Below, piece by piece: positions 53,227-60,802 of a stretch of DNA of 64,000 bases. Positions within the stretch are counted from its first letter, which is position 1. Every line of letters starts with the position of its first letter. The notes under the pieces are model-generated. The model saw nothing but the letters and a program-made list of their open reading frames with translations. It did no database searches and was not told the DNA's origin. Source of the DNA: Kitasatospora xanthocidica (lineage in GTDB: Bacteria > Actinomycetota > Actinomycetes > Streptomycetales > Streptomycetaceae). The DNA is taken from NCBI RefSeq assembly GCF_014656195.1, contig NZ_BNBY01000002.1, forward strand, positions 156,351-220,350, given 5' to 3'. Made by a program: the position numbers and the translations under genes.

Positions 53227-53847
53227 TCAGTCGCTCAGCGCCAGCTTCACGCCGAACCCCACCACGACCGCGCCGGTCACCCGGTCCATCAGCCTGCGCG
53301 CGGCCGGCCGGCGCAGCCAGCCGCGCAACACCCGGGCGAAGCCCACCAGGACCGTCGACCAGAGCAGCCCCTCCACGACGTGCACGCAGGTCAGCGCCAC
53401 GCCGGCGGCGAAGTGCGGGACGCCGGCGGGGATGAACTGCGGCAGCACGGCCACGTAGAACACCCCGACCTTGGGGTTCAGCAGGTTGGTCAGCGTGCCC
53501 CGTCGCCAGCCGTGCCCGAACCCGCCCTCCTGCTGCTCGTCCTCGGCCGCCGCATCGGCGCCCCGGGCACGCAGCATCCCGACGCCCATCCACACCAGGT
53601 ACGCGACGCCGGCCCAGCGCAGCACCTCGTACGCCACCTGCGAGGCGGTCAGCAGCGCCGTCACCCCCGCCGAGGTCAGCGTCCCCCACACCAGCGTCCC
53701 GGTCTGGATCCCGAGCACGACCCCCCAGGCCTGCCTCCGCCGCCCCGACGCGGACGTCCGCAGGACCAGGGCCGTGTCCAGCCCGGGTGTCAACGTCAGC
53801 AGCCCCACGACGAGGGCGAAGGACCACAGCGCGGTTGTCATCTCCAT
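53227..53847 (-). CDS. LysE/RhtB-family exporter
   Basis: 206 residues from ATG 53847 (an ATG two codons in is equally possible). About six TM helices. The family motif LTLTPGLDTALVLRTSASGR sits near the start, followed by GVVLGIQTGTLVWGTLTSAG and TLTNLLNPKVGVFYVAVLPQ. The loop 100-120 is charged (DAAAEDEQQEGG). These carriers export amino acids or related metabolites by proton exchange; the substrate cannot be read from sequence. Confidence 0.88.
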   Translation of the reverse strand: MEMTTALWSFALVVGLLTLTPGLDTALVLRTSASGRRRQAWGVVLGIQTGTLVWGTLTSAGVTALLTASQVAYEVLRWAGVAYLVWMGVGMLRARGADAAAEDEQQEGGFGHGWRRGTLTNLLNPKVGVFYVAVLPQFIPAGVPHFAAGVALTCVHVVEGLLWSTVLVGFARVLRGWLRRPAARRLMDRVTGAVVVGFGVKLALSD

Positions 53848-53892
53848 GGCCCCGGATGCTCTCACAGCCCCCCGACAGTGCCCCGGGCGGCG

Positions 53893-54309
53893 TCAGTCCG
53901 CGGTACCCGGCGGCACGACCCACTCGGTCGGCTGACCGGTGACGGCGGCGATCATGTCGTAGTCGCCGTCGTAGTGGAGCACGGTGGCGCCGTGGCGCTC
54001 GGCAGTGGCCGCGATGACGAGGTCCGCGACCGACGGCGCCCGCCAGTTGCCCCCGGTGGTGAGCATGGCCTGCACCTCGATTGCGCGGTCCCAGACCTCG
54101 TCAGGGGTGGGCAGCCAGTCGAAGCCGCTCAAACCTTCCCGGATCCGAAGGGCGTCGGCCTTGGACCGGGCGCTGTGCATGATCTCAAGCTCGACAGCCC
54201 CGCAGATCGCGACCACTCCCCTGATGATCAGGGGCTTGAGGACCGTCCTCACCGCCGGCTTGGAGAAGCGGGCAAAGGCCGACTTGTCGATCAGGAAGCG
54301 CTCACTCAC
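53893..54309 (-). CDS. vapC: VapC-like PIN-domain toxin
   Basis: 138 residues from GTG 54309, overlapping the antitoxin stop by 8 bp. PIN-domain acidic residues: Asp in FLIDKSAFARF, Glu in CGAVELEIMHS, Asp in APSVADLVIAATAERHG and Asp in LHYDGDYDMIAAVTG. VapC enzymes are Mg2+-dependent RNases that cleave tRNA or rRNA when the antitoxin is lost. All active-site acids are present, so the toxin looks intact. Confidence 0.9.
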   Translation of the reverse strand: MSERFLIDKSAFARFSKPAVRTVLKPLIIRGVVAICGAVELEIMHSARSKADALRIREGLSGFDWLPTPDEVWDRAIEVQAMLTTGGNWRAPSVADLVIAATAERHGATVLHYDGDYDMIAAVTGQPTEWVVPPGTAD

Positions 54310-54499
54310 CCTCTTCCACCGGCCCGGTGAGGTCGGGCAGCCCACCCTCGGCGAGCCAGGCCATGAAGGCCTCGCGCTTGCGGCGCTTCACCGCATCCTC
54401 AAGTGCGGCGTTGACGGTGGCGACCTTCGTCGTCGTACCGAAGATCTCGGCCGCCTCAGCGAGCAGTTCGTCGTTGACGTCTATCACGGTACGGGCCAT
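54302..54499 (-). CDS. vapB: VapB-like antitoxin
   Basis: 65 residues from ATG 54499, with GGGAGGTC upstream. RTVIDVNDELLAEAAEIFGT is a ribbon-helix-helix DNA-binding N-terminus, followed by the helix TKVATVNAALEDAVKRRKRE and an acidic C-terminal arm that would wrap the toxin. Typical length and order (antitoxin first, overlapping the toxin). It should repress its own promoter, where a matching inverted repeat is visible. Confidence 0.9.
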   Translation of the reverse strand: MARTVIDVNDELLAEAAEIFGTTTKVATVNAALEDAVKRRKREAFMAWLAEGGLPDLTGPVEEGE

Positions 54500-54524
54500 G
54501 GTCGACCTCCCGGAGCGGGCCTGC

Positions 54525-54552
54525 GATATCAATACCGAGAATACTTGATATC
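54525..54552 (-). promoter_or_regulatory. VapB operator candidate
   Basis: GATATCAA (54525-54532) and TTGATATC (54545-54552) form a perfect inverted repeat with a 12-bp A/T-containing spacer, 26 bp upstream of the vapB start. It is one of the few A/T-rich spots in the window. Ribbon-helix-helix antitoxins usually bind such repeats. Confidence 0.65.
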
Positions 54553-54590
54553 ACGGGCCCCACTGGTCCGTTCCGGTGATATTCGCCCGG

Positions 54591-56369
54591 TCAGGTGATG
54601 TTGAGGCGGGCGGCGAGGCGGAGGAGGCCGGGGCTGAGGCGGGAGAGGAGGCGGGCGGCCTTGGCCTCGGGGGTGACCGGGACGACGGCCTTGCCGGTGC
54701 GGACCGCCGCGAGGATGGCGGTGGCGACCTTCTCCGGGGGGAAGCCGCGGCGGGCGTAGAGCTTGGCGGCGCGGGCCTGCTTGGCGGCCTGTTCGGCGGA
54801 GGAGGTGGCGGAGAACGTGGAGGTGCGGGTGATGTTGGTGTTGACGATGCCCGGGCAGATGGTGGAGACGCCGATGCCGTGGCCGACGAACTCGGCGCGC
54901 AGGCAGTCGGAGAGCATGAAGACGGCGGCCTTGCTGGTGGCGTAGGCGGTGAGCGCCTTCGAGGGCAGGTAGGCGGCGGCCGAGGAGACGTTGACGATGT
55001 GGCCGCCCTGGCCGCGGTCGGCCATCAGGGTGCCGAAGGCGCGGCAGCCGTGGATCACGCCCCAGAGGTTGACGTCCAGGACCCGCTGCCACTCCTTCTC
55101 GGTGGTCTGCAGGAAGGTCCCGGAGTGGCCGATGCCCGCGTTGTTGACCACCACGTCGGGCACCCCGTGCTCGGCGGCGACGGTCTGCGCGAAGGCGTCC
55201 ACCGCGGCGCCGTCGGAGACGTCCACCCGGTAGGCGTGCGCCGCCGGGCCGATCAGCGAGGCGAGTTCGGCGGTGCGCTCGGCGGCCGCGAGGTCGAGGT
55301 CGCAGACCACCACCCGGGCGCCTTCCTCGGCGAAGGCGAGCGCGGTGGCCCGTCCGATGCCGCTGCCGCCGCCGGTCACCACGACCAGCCGGCCGTCGTC
55401 CAGCGCGGGTGCCCCGCCGGCGGCCGCGTCGGCGCTCCCCGGCTCGTTGCGGGCGGTGAACTCGCGGACCATCCCGGCCACGGTGGCTCCCTTCTCCAGC
55501 AGCGCCGACCAGTGGCCGGCGTGCAGCGTCCTGCGGGTCAGCTTCGGCGCCCAGCGCTCCAGGCCCTCGGAGAGGTAGGTGCCGACGTAGCGGTCCCGGG
55601 TGAGGGTGATCAGCTGGACCGGCACCTCGGTCGGCCGCTCGCGCGGACTGCCCATGGTCGGGCGGAAGTTGGCCCGGTACAGCTCGATGCCGCGGACCGC
55701 GTCGCGGCGCAGGCTGCGCTGCGGGTGGTCGGCGCGCGGGGTGACGTGCTCCAGGCCGCGCAGCACCCGCGGCCAGGCCCGGGCGAGGCCGAGGCGCCAG
55801 ACGCCGGGGGCCAGGTAGGGCAGGTGGAAGGCGGTGATGTACCAGGAGTGCAGGCCCTGGTGGAGCAGCTGCCCCAGGTGGCGCGGGGTGGGGCGGCGCA
55901 GCCGGTGGCGCAGCCAGTACCCCATGTGGTCCAGGCTGGGGCCGGACATCGTGGTGTACGAGGCGATCCGGCGTTCGGCGCCCGGCGCGGTGACGGCCTC
56001 CCAGGACTGGATCGAGCCCCAGTCGTGGGCCACCAGGTGGACCGGGCGGTCCGGGCTGACCGCGTCGGCGACGGCGAACAGGTCCTCGGCCAGGTGCTCC
56101 AGCCGGTAGCCGTCGCGGTCCGCGGGGACGCCGGACTCGCCGGCGCCGCGCACGTCGTAGCGGACCACGTGGTGGTCGCGGGCGAGGTCGGCGGCGATGT
56201 CGTCCCAGACGGCGTGGGTGTCGGGGTAGCCGTGGACGAGGAGGACGGTGGGGGCCTCCGGGTCGCCCTGCTCGAAGACGGCGAGCGGCAGGCCGCCGGA
56301 GTGGACGGTCCGGCGGCTGGTCCGGGGGGTCGTCGGGGGCGTCGTCGGGGGCGTCGTCGGGGGCGTCAT
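54591..56369 (-). CDS. EphD-like fusion: epoxide hydrolase-type domain plus short-chain dehydrogenase
   Basis: 592 residues; the ATG at 56369 overlaps the M24 gene stop (ATGA). The N-terminal TPP repeat (about 15 residues) comes from a 12-bp repeat. Residues about 20-300 form an alpha/beta hydrolase: LLVHGYPDTHAVWDDI and VAHDWGSIQSWE, with Asp as nucleophile as in epoxide hydrolases. Residues about 322-592 form a classical SDR: VVTGGGSGIGRATALAF, VVVNNAGIGHSG and the catalytic AYATSKAA (Tyr-x-x-x-Lys). Mycobacterial EphD has the same order and, as I recall, nearly the same length. Likely role: turnover of an epoxide or oxidised lipid, inferred. Confidence 0.88.
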   Translation of the reverse strand: MTPPTTPPTTPPTTPRTSRRTVHSGGLPLAVFEQGDPEAPTVLLVHGYPDTHAVWDDIAADLARDHHVVRYDVRGAGESGVPADRDGYRLEHLAEDLFAVADAVSPDRPVHLVAHDWGSIQSWEAVTAPGAERRIASYTTMSGPSLDHMGYWLRHRLRRPTPRHLGQLLHQGLHSWYITAFHLPYLAPGVWRLGLARAWPRVLRGLEHVTPRADHPQRSLRRDAVRGIELYRANFRPTMGSPRERPTEVPVQLITLTRDRYVGTYLSEGLERWAPKLTRRTLHAGHWSALLEKGATVAGMVREFTARNEPGSADAAAGGAPALDDGRLVVVTGGGSGIGRATALAFAEEGARVVVCDLDLAAAERTAELASLIGPAAHAYRVDVSDGAAVDAFAQTVAAEHGVPDVVVNNAGIGHSGTFLQTTEKEWQRVLDVNLWGVIHGCRAFGTLMADRGQGGHIVNVSSAAAYLPSKALTAYATSKAAVFMLSDCLRAEFVGHGIGVSTICPGIVNTNITRTSTFSATSSAEQAAKQARAAKLYARRGFPPEKVATAILAAVRTGKAVVPVTPEAKAARLLSRLSPGLLRLAARLNIT

Positions 56370-57298
56370 CGGGTGGCCTCCAGGGCGGTCGGCGCGGTGG
56401 CGGTCGGGTCGGCCGCGTGCGGCGCGGTGGCGGACGGCTCGGTGGCGGCAGTCTGCTCCGTCGTCGCGTCGGTGGTCCAGCGGCGCACGTGGGGAAGGTC
56501 GTCGTCCAGCCAGTAGGCGTCGTCCTCGGTGACCACCAGCAGCTCCTCGAACTTGATGCCCACCCCGCGGAAGCCGATGTGCGGCTCGACCGCCCACAGG
56601 CCCGGGGTGGGCGCGTGCCGGGACGAGCGGCCGTCCGCCCAGAGCGGCGAACGGCCGTGCAGGCGCTCGGAGATGAGCTCGCGCCCGAGGGTCTGCAGGG
56701 TGCGCACGCCGAAGCCGAAGACGTTCACCCCGGCCGGGCCGCGGGTGACGGTGCGGGTGACCTGGTGGCCGATCACCCGGCCCGGGTAGACCTGGTGGCG
56801 GTTGTCGTAGCCGTGCGCGGCGAGCTGCGCGTCCACCGCCGCGTACACCTCGTCGAGCGGCTTGCGGGCCCGCACCTCGGCGAGGATCAGCTCGCGGTAG
56901 ACCTTGAGGTCGGCGGCCAGGCGGTCCCAGATCCGGTTCTCGCCGACCTTGCCGCCGTAGCCGATGTCCGCGGTGTAGCCGTCCACGACGGGCGCGCAGT
57001 CCAGCACGTACGGCATGCCCTCCTCCAGGCGGCGGTTGCCGGCGAAGAACTGCAGCGGGGTGTGGAAATGCCGGAACGCCGTACGGTCGCCGAACCAGGC
57101 GAAGGGGACGTGGAAGAAGTCCTCCACCCCGGCGGCGACCAGGCAGCGGCGCAGCTCGGCGGTGGCCTGCCGCTCGGTGACGCCGGGCTCGATCCACGCG
57201 GCGACCTGTTCGGCGCAGTGGTAGGCGAGTTGCTGGGTCTCGCGGAACCGGGCGAGGTCGCGCTCGGTGTAGCGGAAGGCGGGGGTCGTGTTCGCCAT
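56366..57298 (-). CDS. M24-family metallopeptidase (Xaa-Pro aminopeptidase-like)
   Basis: 310 residues from ATG 57298, with AAGGAGA upstream. Pita-bread fold: AYHCAEQVAAWIEPGVTERQ at the start; metal ligands appear as Asp in YVLDCAPVVDGYTADIGYGG, His in RVIGHQVTR, and Glu in LWAVEPHIGF and VGIKFEELLVVTE. The N-terminal creatinase domain is absent, so it is the short form. The last 40 residues are Ala/Thr-rich and disordered. Coupled to the EphD-like gene; M24 proteins outside peptide metabolism are often hydrolases of unknown substrate. Confidence 0.85.
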   Translation of the reverse strand: MANTTPAFRYTERDLARFRETQQLAYHCAEQVAAWIEPGVTERQATAELRRCLVAAGVEDFFHVPFAWFGDRTAFRHFHTPLQFFAGNRRLEEGMPYVLDCAPVVDGYTADIGYGGKVGENRIWDRLAADLKVYRELILAEVRARKPLDEVYAAVDAQLAAHGYDNRHQVYPGRVIGHQVTRTVTRGPAGVNVFGFGVRTLQTLGRELISERLHGRSPLWADGRSSRHAPTPGLWAVEPHIGFRGVGIKFEELLVVTEDDAYWLDDDLPHVRRWTTDATTEQTAATEPSATAPHAADPTATAPTALEATR

Positions 57299-57314
57299 GG
57301 CGGGGGCTCTCCTT

Positions 57315-58421
57315 CTAGACGTCGAGCACGAGGGTCTCGCCCTCGGCGGCCCGGGAGACGCAGGGCAGCAGGGCGCCGTCGGCGCGCTGCTCGGGGGTGA
57401 GGCGGCGGTCCCGGTGGTCGGGCGAGCCGGCCAGCACCCGGACCTCGCAGGTGCCGCAGAAGCCCTGGTGGCAGGAGTACGGGAGGTCCGGGCGGGCCTC
57501 GCGCAGCACGTCCAGGGCGGACCGGTCGGCGGGCACGTCGAGGGTCGGGCCGTCGGCGCCGAGGCGGACGGCGAAGGGCGCGCCGTCGGTGATCGGCGCC
57601 GCGCCGAAGCGCTCGAAGTGCAGGGCGGTGGCCGGCCCGCCGGACCCCACCGGGCCACCGTCCAGCGCCCGCTGCACGGCGGTGAGCATCGAGGCGGGGC
57701 CGCAGCAGTAGACGGCGGCGCCGCGCGGGGCGTGGGCCAGCAGCTCGGCGCCGGTGGGGACGCCGCCGTGCTCGTCGTCGGTGCGCAGCACCACGCGGTG
57801 CGGGTCGAGGGCGCGCAGCTCGTCCGCGTACGGGAGGGTGTCGGCGCTGCGGCCGACGTGCACCAGGCGCCAGTCCAGGCCGTGCCGCTGCGCCTCCCGG
57901 GCCATCGGGAGCAGCGGGGTGATGCCGATGCCGCCGGCCAGCAGGAGGACGGCGGGTTCGGCGCAGAAGGCGAAGCCGTTGCGCGGGCGGCGGGCGGTGA
58001 TCCGGGTGCCGGGGTGCAGGGTGTCGTGGATCTCGACGGACCCGCCGCCGCCTCCGGGCAGCCGCCGGACGGCGATGCGGTAGCCGGCGCGGTCGGCCGG
58101 GTCGCCGCTGAGGGAGTAGTGGCGCTCGCGGCCGGAGGGCAGGGTGAGGCGCAGGTGGGCGCCGGGCTGCCAGGCCGGCAGCGGGCCGCCGGAGGGGTCG
58201 GCGAGCCGCAACTCGATGACGTCGGCGGCGAGTTCGCGGCGCGCTGTGACGACCAGCTGCAGCGGCGGGAGGGGGCGGCTGAGCGGACGGCGGGGGTTGC
58301 GGCGCAGCAGGGGGCCGCCGAGGGCCTGCACGTAGCGGTCCTGGAGTGCGGTGAGGCCTCGCAGGAAGCGGTCCGCGCGGGGACGTCCGTAGAGGTCGGG
58401 GGGCGGGGTGAGCAGGTCCAT
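57315..58421 (-). CDS. Ferredoxin reductase-like flavoprotein with C-terminal 2Fe-2S domain
   Basis: 368 residues from ATG 58421. An N-terminal extension (about 50 residues, PPDLYGRPRADRFLRGLTAL) is followed by an FNR-type flavin domain with RHYSLSGDP, a pyridine-nucleotide domain LLLAGGIGITPLLPM and YCCGPASMLTAVQ, and a plant-type ferredoxin domain with Cys ligands in YSCHQGFCGTCEVRVL and LPCVSRAA. This layout matches phthalate dioxygenase reductase/VanB-type and PF10118-associated reductases. It would feed electrons from NAD(P)H to an oxygenase; the PF10118-like gene next door is the candidate partner. Confidence 0.88.
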   Translation of the reverse strand: MDLLTPPPDLYGRPRADRFLRGLTALQDRYVQALGGPLLRRNPRRPLSRPLPPLQLVVTARRELAADVIELRLADPSGGPLPAWQPGAHLRLTLPSGRERHYSLSGDPADRAGYRIAVRRLPGGGGGSVEIHDTLHPGTRITARRPRNGFAFCAEPAVLLLAGGIGITPLLPMAREAQRHGLDWRLVHVGRSADTLPYADELRALDPHRVVLRTDDEHGGVPTGAELLAHAPRGAAVYCCGPASMLTAVQRALDGGPVGSGGPATALHFERFGAAPITDGAPFAVRLGADGPTLDVPADRSALDVLREARPDLPYSCHQGFCGTCEVRVLAGSPDHRDRRLTPEQRADGALLPCVSRAAEGETLVLDV

Positions 58422-58474
58422 CCGGCGGTCCTTGGCGTGGGAGGGGGGGCGAACGGGCGACAGCGGACGGATGT

Positions 58475-58590
58475 CAGATTTCAGCTGACAGATAACAGAT
58501 GACGTTATCTGTTATCTGAAATCTGTCTGCTGAACTCTGTCAGCTGACATCCGTCGGCTGAACGTTGTCGGCTGAAACCCGTCAGAGCCC
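58475..58590. repeat. 14-bp tandem array with perfect hairpin
   Basis: Left arm CAGATAACAGAT, loop GACGTT, right arm ATCTGTTATCTG form a perfect 12-bp stem (58489-58518). To its right five more 14-bp units (58521-58590) follow, of type NNCTGTCNGCTGAA; the last contains the stop of the leftward metal-hydrolase gene. Left of the hairpin the unit is inverted (TTTCAGCTGACAGA). Same unit, order and orientation as at 20187 and 38127, but with more mutations. Confidence 0.88.
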
Positions 58591-59496
58591 GGCGGCCGCG
58601 CGGGCGGCCGGAGAGGTGGCGAGGTAGCCGAGCGCCTGACTGGAGGAGCCCTCCTGGGTGGGGTGGTAGCCGGGGCGCAGGTAGCGCAGACCGGAACGGA
58701 CCGACTTGACCGGGTCGGGCAGCAGGCCGCGCTTGGCGATCCGGTACGCCTCGCGCCAGCTCGGGCGCAGCCGCCCGTCGAGGGTCGGGTCGGCGGCCAG
58801 CAGGAAGCGCACGCCGCGCACCCAGAGGTGGACCAGCAGCGGGCCGGCCATCGCCATGGTGCGCACCCGGCGCCCGTACCCGGGGTCGAGGTGGACCAGC
58901 AGGTCGAAGGCGACGCTGCGGTGTTCGACCTCCTCGGCGCCGTGCCAGCGCAGCAGGTCGAGCATCGTCGGGTCGGCCTTGGCGCGGTCCAGTCCCGGGG
59001 AGTTGAGGATCCAGTTGCCGAGGAAGGCGGTGTAGTGCTCGATCGCCGCGATGGCGGCGATCCGCTCGATGAGGGCCTCGCGCCGCTTCGCGGGGGTCAG
59101 CCCGGGCCGTTCGCCGAGCACGCGCTGGAAGACCCAGGCGACCTGGCGCACGTACGGGCGGGGGTCGAGCCCCTGGCCGAGCAGGTGGTCGAGGACTTCC
59201 TGGTGCGCCTCCGCGTGGATGGCCTCCTGGCCGATGAACCCGAGGACCTCCTCCCGGAGTTGCTCGTCCCGAATGAGCGGCAGGGCCTCCTTGAACACCT
59301 TGACGAACCAGCGCTCGCCCTCGGGGAGGAGGAGGTGGAGGACGTTGAGGATGTGGGTGGCCATCGGCTCGTCCGGCACCCAGTGCAACGGCAGCCGGGC
59401 CCAGTCGAAGCGGACGTCCCGGGGCTCCAGGACGAGGCTGTCGTGCACGCGCGCGGCGGGTGCGGCGAGGGCGGGGACGGGGGTGGGACGGGGCAT
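58582..59496 (-). CDS. PF10118-type predicted metal-dependent hydrolase
   Basis: 304 residues from ATG 59496, with CAGGAGGG upstream. All-helical. Repeated Glu/His metal-ligand pairs: LPEGERWFVKVFKEALPLI, IGQEAIHAEAHQEVLDH and GAEEVEHRSVAFDLLVHLDP, a ferritin-like di-metal pattern. No signal peptide. PF10118 proteins in actinobacteria commonly occur next to SDR and ferredoxin-reductase genes, as here; oxygenation or hydrolysis of a lipid-type substrate is a reasonable but unproved role. Confidence 0.85.
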   Translation of the reverse strand: MPRPTPVPALAAPAARVHDSLVLEPRDVRFDWARLPLHWVPDEPMATHILNVLHLLLPEGERWFVKVFKEALPLIRDEQLREEVLGFIGQEAIHAEAHQEVLDHLLGQGLDPRPYVRQVAWVFQRVLGERPGLTPAKRREALIERIAAIAAIEHYTAFLGNWILNSPGLDRAKADPTMLDLLRWHGAEEVEHRSVAFDLLVHLDPGYGRRVRTMAMAGPLLVHLWVRGVRFLLAADPTLDGRLRPSWREAYRIAKRGLLPDPVKSVRSGLRYLRPGYHPTQEGSSSQALGYLATSPAARAAAGL

Positions 59497-59651
59497 GGCA
59501 GGCCCTCCTGACCTGGGGGCGGCGGCTCGGCTCCAGGAAACGTACTCGCGGGTAGCGTCGGGGACAAGGGGTTCGGCGGCTCTTATCGACATCGAGTCTA
59601 ATAAGTGATGTGCACCGCACGGCACCCCCGGAAACCTTCCGGGAAACACGC

Positions 59652-59678
59652 GAGCCCCGCCGGATCCCGGCGGGGCTC
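59652..59678 (-). terminator. Terminator hairpin after the IclR gene
   Basis: GAGCCCCGCCGG (59652-59663), loop ATC, CCGGCGGGGCTC (59667-59678): a perfect 12-bp stem about 40 bp beyond the stop of the leftward IclR gene. Confidence 0.8.
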
Positions 59679-59717
59679 TTCACGTGGCGGACGGCACGTG
59701 GCGGACGGCCGTACGAC

Positions 59718-60497
59718 TCAGACCGCCATCGCCAGCATCAGCGGTGCCGCCCGGGCCGCCAGCAGCTCGGCGGCGGCCTTCAGCTTGTGGATGTTGTCCA
59801 CCGGCATCGAGGTGGCCAGACAGCCGACCGTGCTGCCCGCCGTGATCGGCACGGCGGCGCACACCGTGCCCAGCGCGTACTCCTGGATGTCCAGCACCGG
59901 CACCGTGGCCGGCTGCCGCTCCAGACGGTGCATCAGCTGGTCGGCGTCGGTCACGGTGCGGGAGGTGAGCCGGGCGACCGGGTGCCGGGAGAGGTGGTCG
60001 CGCCGGCCGTCCGCGTCCAGCTGGCTGAGCAGGCACTTGCCGATCGCACTGGCGTGCGCGGTGGCCCGGAAGTCGACCCACTCCTGCACGGCCGGCGCGT
60101 AGTCGGCCGCCGCGACCGCCTCCACCGACAACTCGCCGTCGTGGTACCGGGTGAAGTACACCGCGGCGCCCAACTCGTCCCGGAGTTCGGCGAGTTTGCG
60201 GTCGAGTCGGGCCTTGACCAACTGCTCGCGGTTGTTCTGCCCGAGCAGGGCGAAGGTGCCGCCGAGCACCCAACCGCCGTCCTGGCACTGGAGGTAGCCC
60301 TCGATCTCGAGGATCTCCGCGAGCCGGCGCACGGTGGGCAGTCCGAGCGAGGTCTCCCGCGCGAGGCCCACCAGGGTGGCGCCGTCGGGGTGGCGGTCGA
60401 CCGCCTCCAGCAGTCTGAGGGCGTGCTGCAGGGAGGTGAACGGGCCGGTCGGGCCCTGGTCCAGCGCGGCGTGACGACCCGGGGCTGGTGTCGACAT
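59718..60497 (-). CDS. IclR-family regulator, allantoin-pathway candidate
   Basis: 259 residues from ATG 60497, with GGAAGGGG upstream. The N-terminal winged helix is visible in LVGLARETSLGLPTVRRLAE and ILEIEGYLQCQDGGWVLGGT. The effector domain (about 90-255) contains FRATAHASAIGKCLLSQL and a Cys in LGTVCAAVPITAG, usual for IclR. In streptomycetes an IclR repressor commonly accompanies the allantoinase-allantoicase genes; here catalase stands in between. The ligand would then be an allantoin-pathway intermediate (inference). Confidence 0.88.
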   Translation of the reverse strand: MSTPAPGRHAALDQGPTGPFTSLQHALRLLEAVDRHPDGATLVGLARETSLGLPTVRRLAEILEIEGYLQCQDGGWVLGGTFALLGQNNREQLVKARLDRKLAELRDELGAAVYFTRYHDGELSVEAVAAADYAPAVQEWVDFRATAHASAIGKCLLSQLDADGRRDHLSRHPVARLTSRTVTDADQLMHRLERQPATVPVLDIQEYALGTVCAAVPITAGSTVGCLATSMPVDNIHKLKAAAELLAARAAPLMLAMAV

Positions 60498-60579
60498 GTC
60501 GTCCCCTTCCGATGTCCCCCCACGGAGCGACCGCGGGCACGCACCAGCCTATCCACCCGGCGGCTCGGACGACTGCCGT

Positions 60580-60606
60580 CCGTGAATATCCGTGAACATT
60601 CCGTGC
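60580..60606. promoter_or_regulatory. Direct 10-bp repeats upstream of the IclR gene
   Basis: CCGTGAATAT (60580-60589), CCGTGAACAT (60590-60599) and TCCGTGC from 60600 follow each other with 10-bp spacing, one DNA turn, 83-109 bp upstream of the regulator. Direct face-phased sites suggest an operator. No link to a specific protein is shown. Confidence 0.4.
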
Positions 60607-60746
60607 AGCAACCTCCGGTCGACCTGGGGAAACCCGACCCGGCCATCACGGAGCGGGAGCCGCGTCCCCGGACCCCGGCGGCCACCGCAGGCCACCGCAG
60701 GCCCCTCCCGCCCCGGCGGGCCCAGGCAGGCCGGAAACCAGGAAAC

Positions 60747-60790
60747 AGGACCGGCCCCTCCCCCACTGCCCGGGGGGAGGGGCCGGTCCT
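60747..60790 (-). terminator. Strong terminator hairpin after the catalase gene
   Basis: AGGACCGGCCCCTCCCCC (60747-60764) pairs with the arm at 60773-60790 over 18 bp. It lies 13 bp beyond the catalase stop. The rest of the 305-bp gap to the IclR start holds an 11-bp duplication (GGCCACCGCAG, near 60680-60701) and the direct repeats listed separately. Confidence 0.88.
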
Positions 60791-60802
60791 GGTGAGCGAC
60801 GG

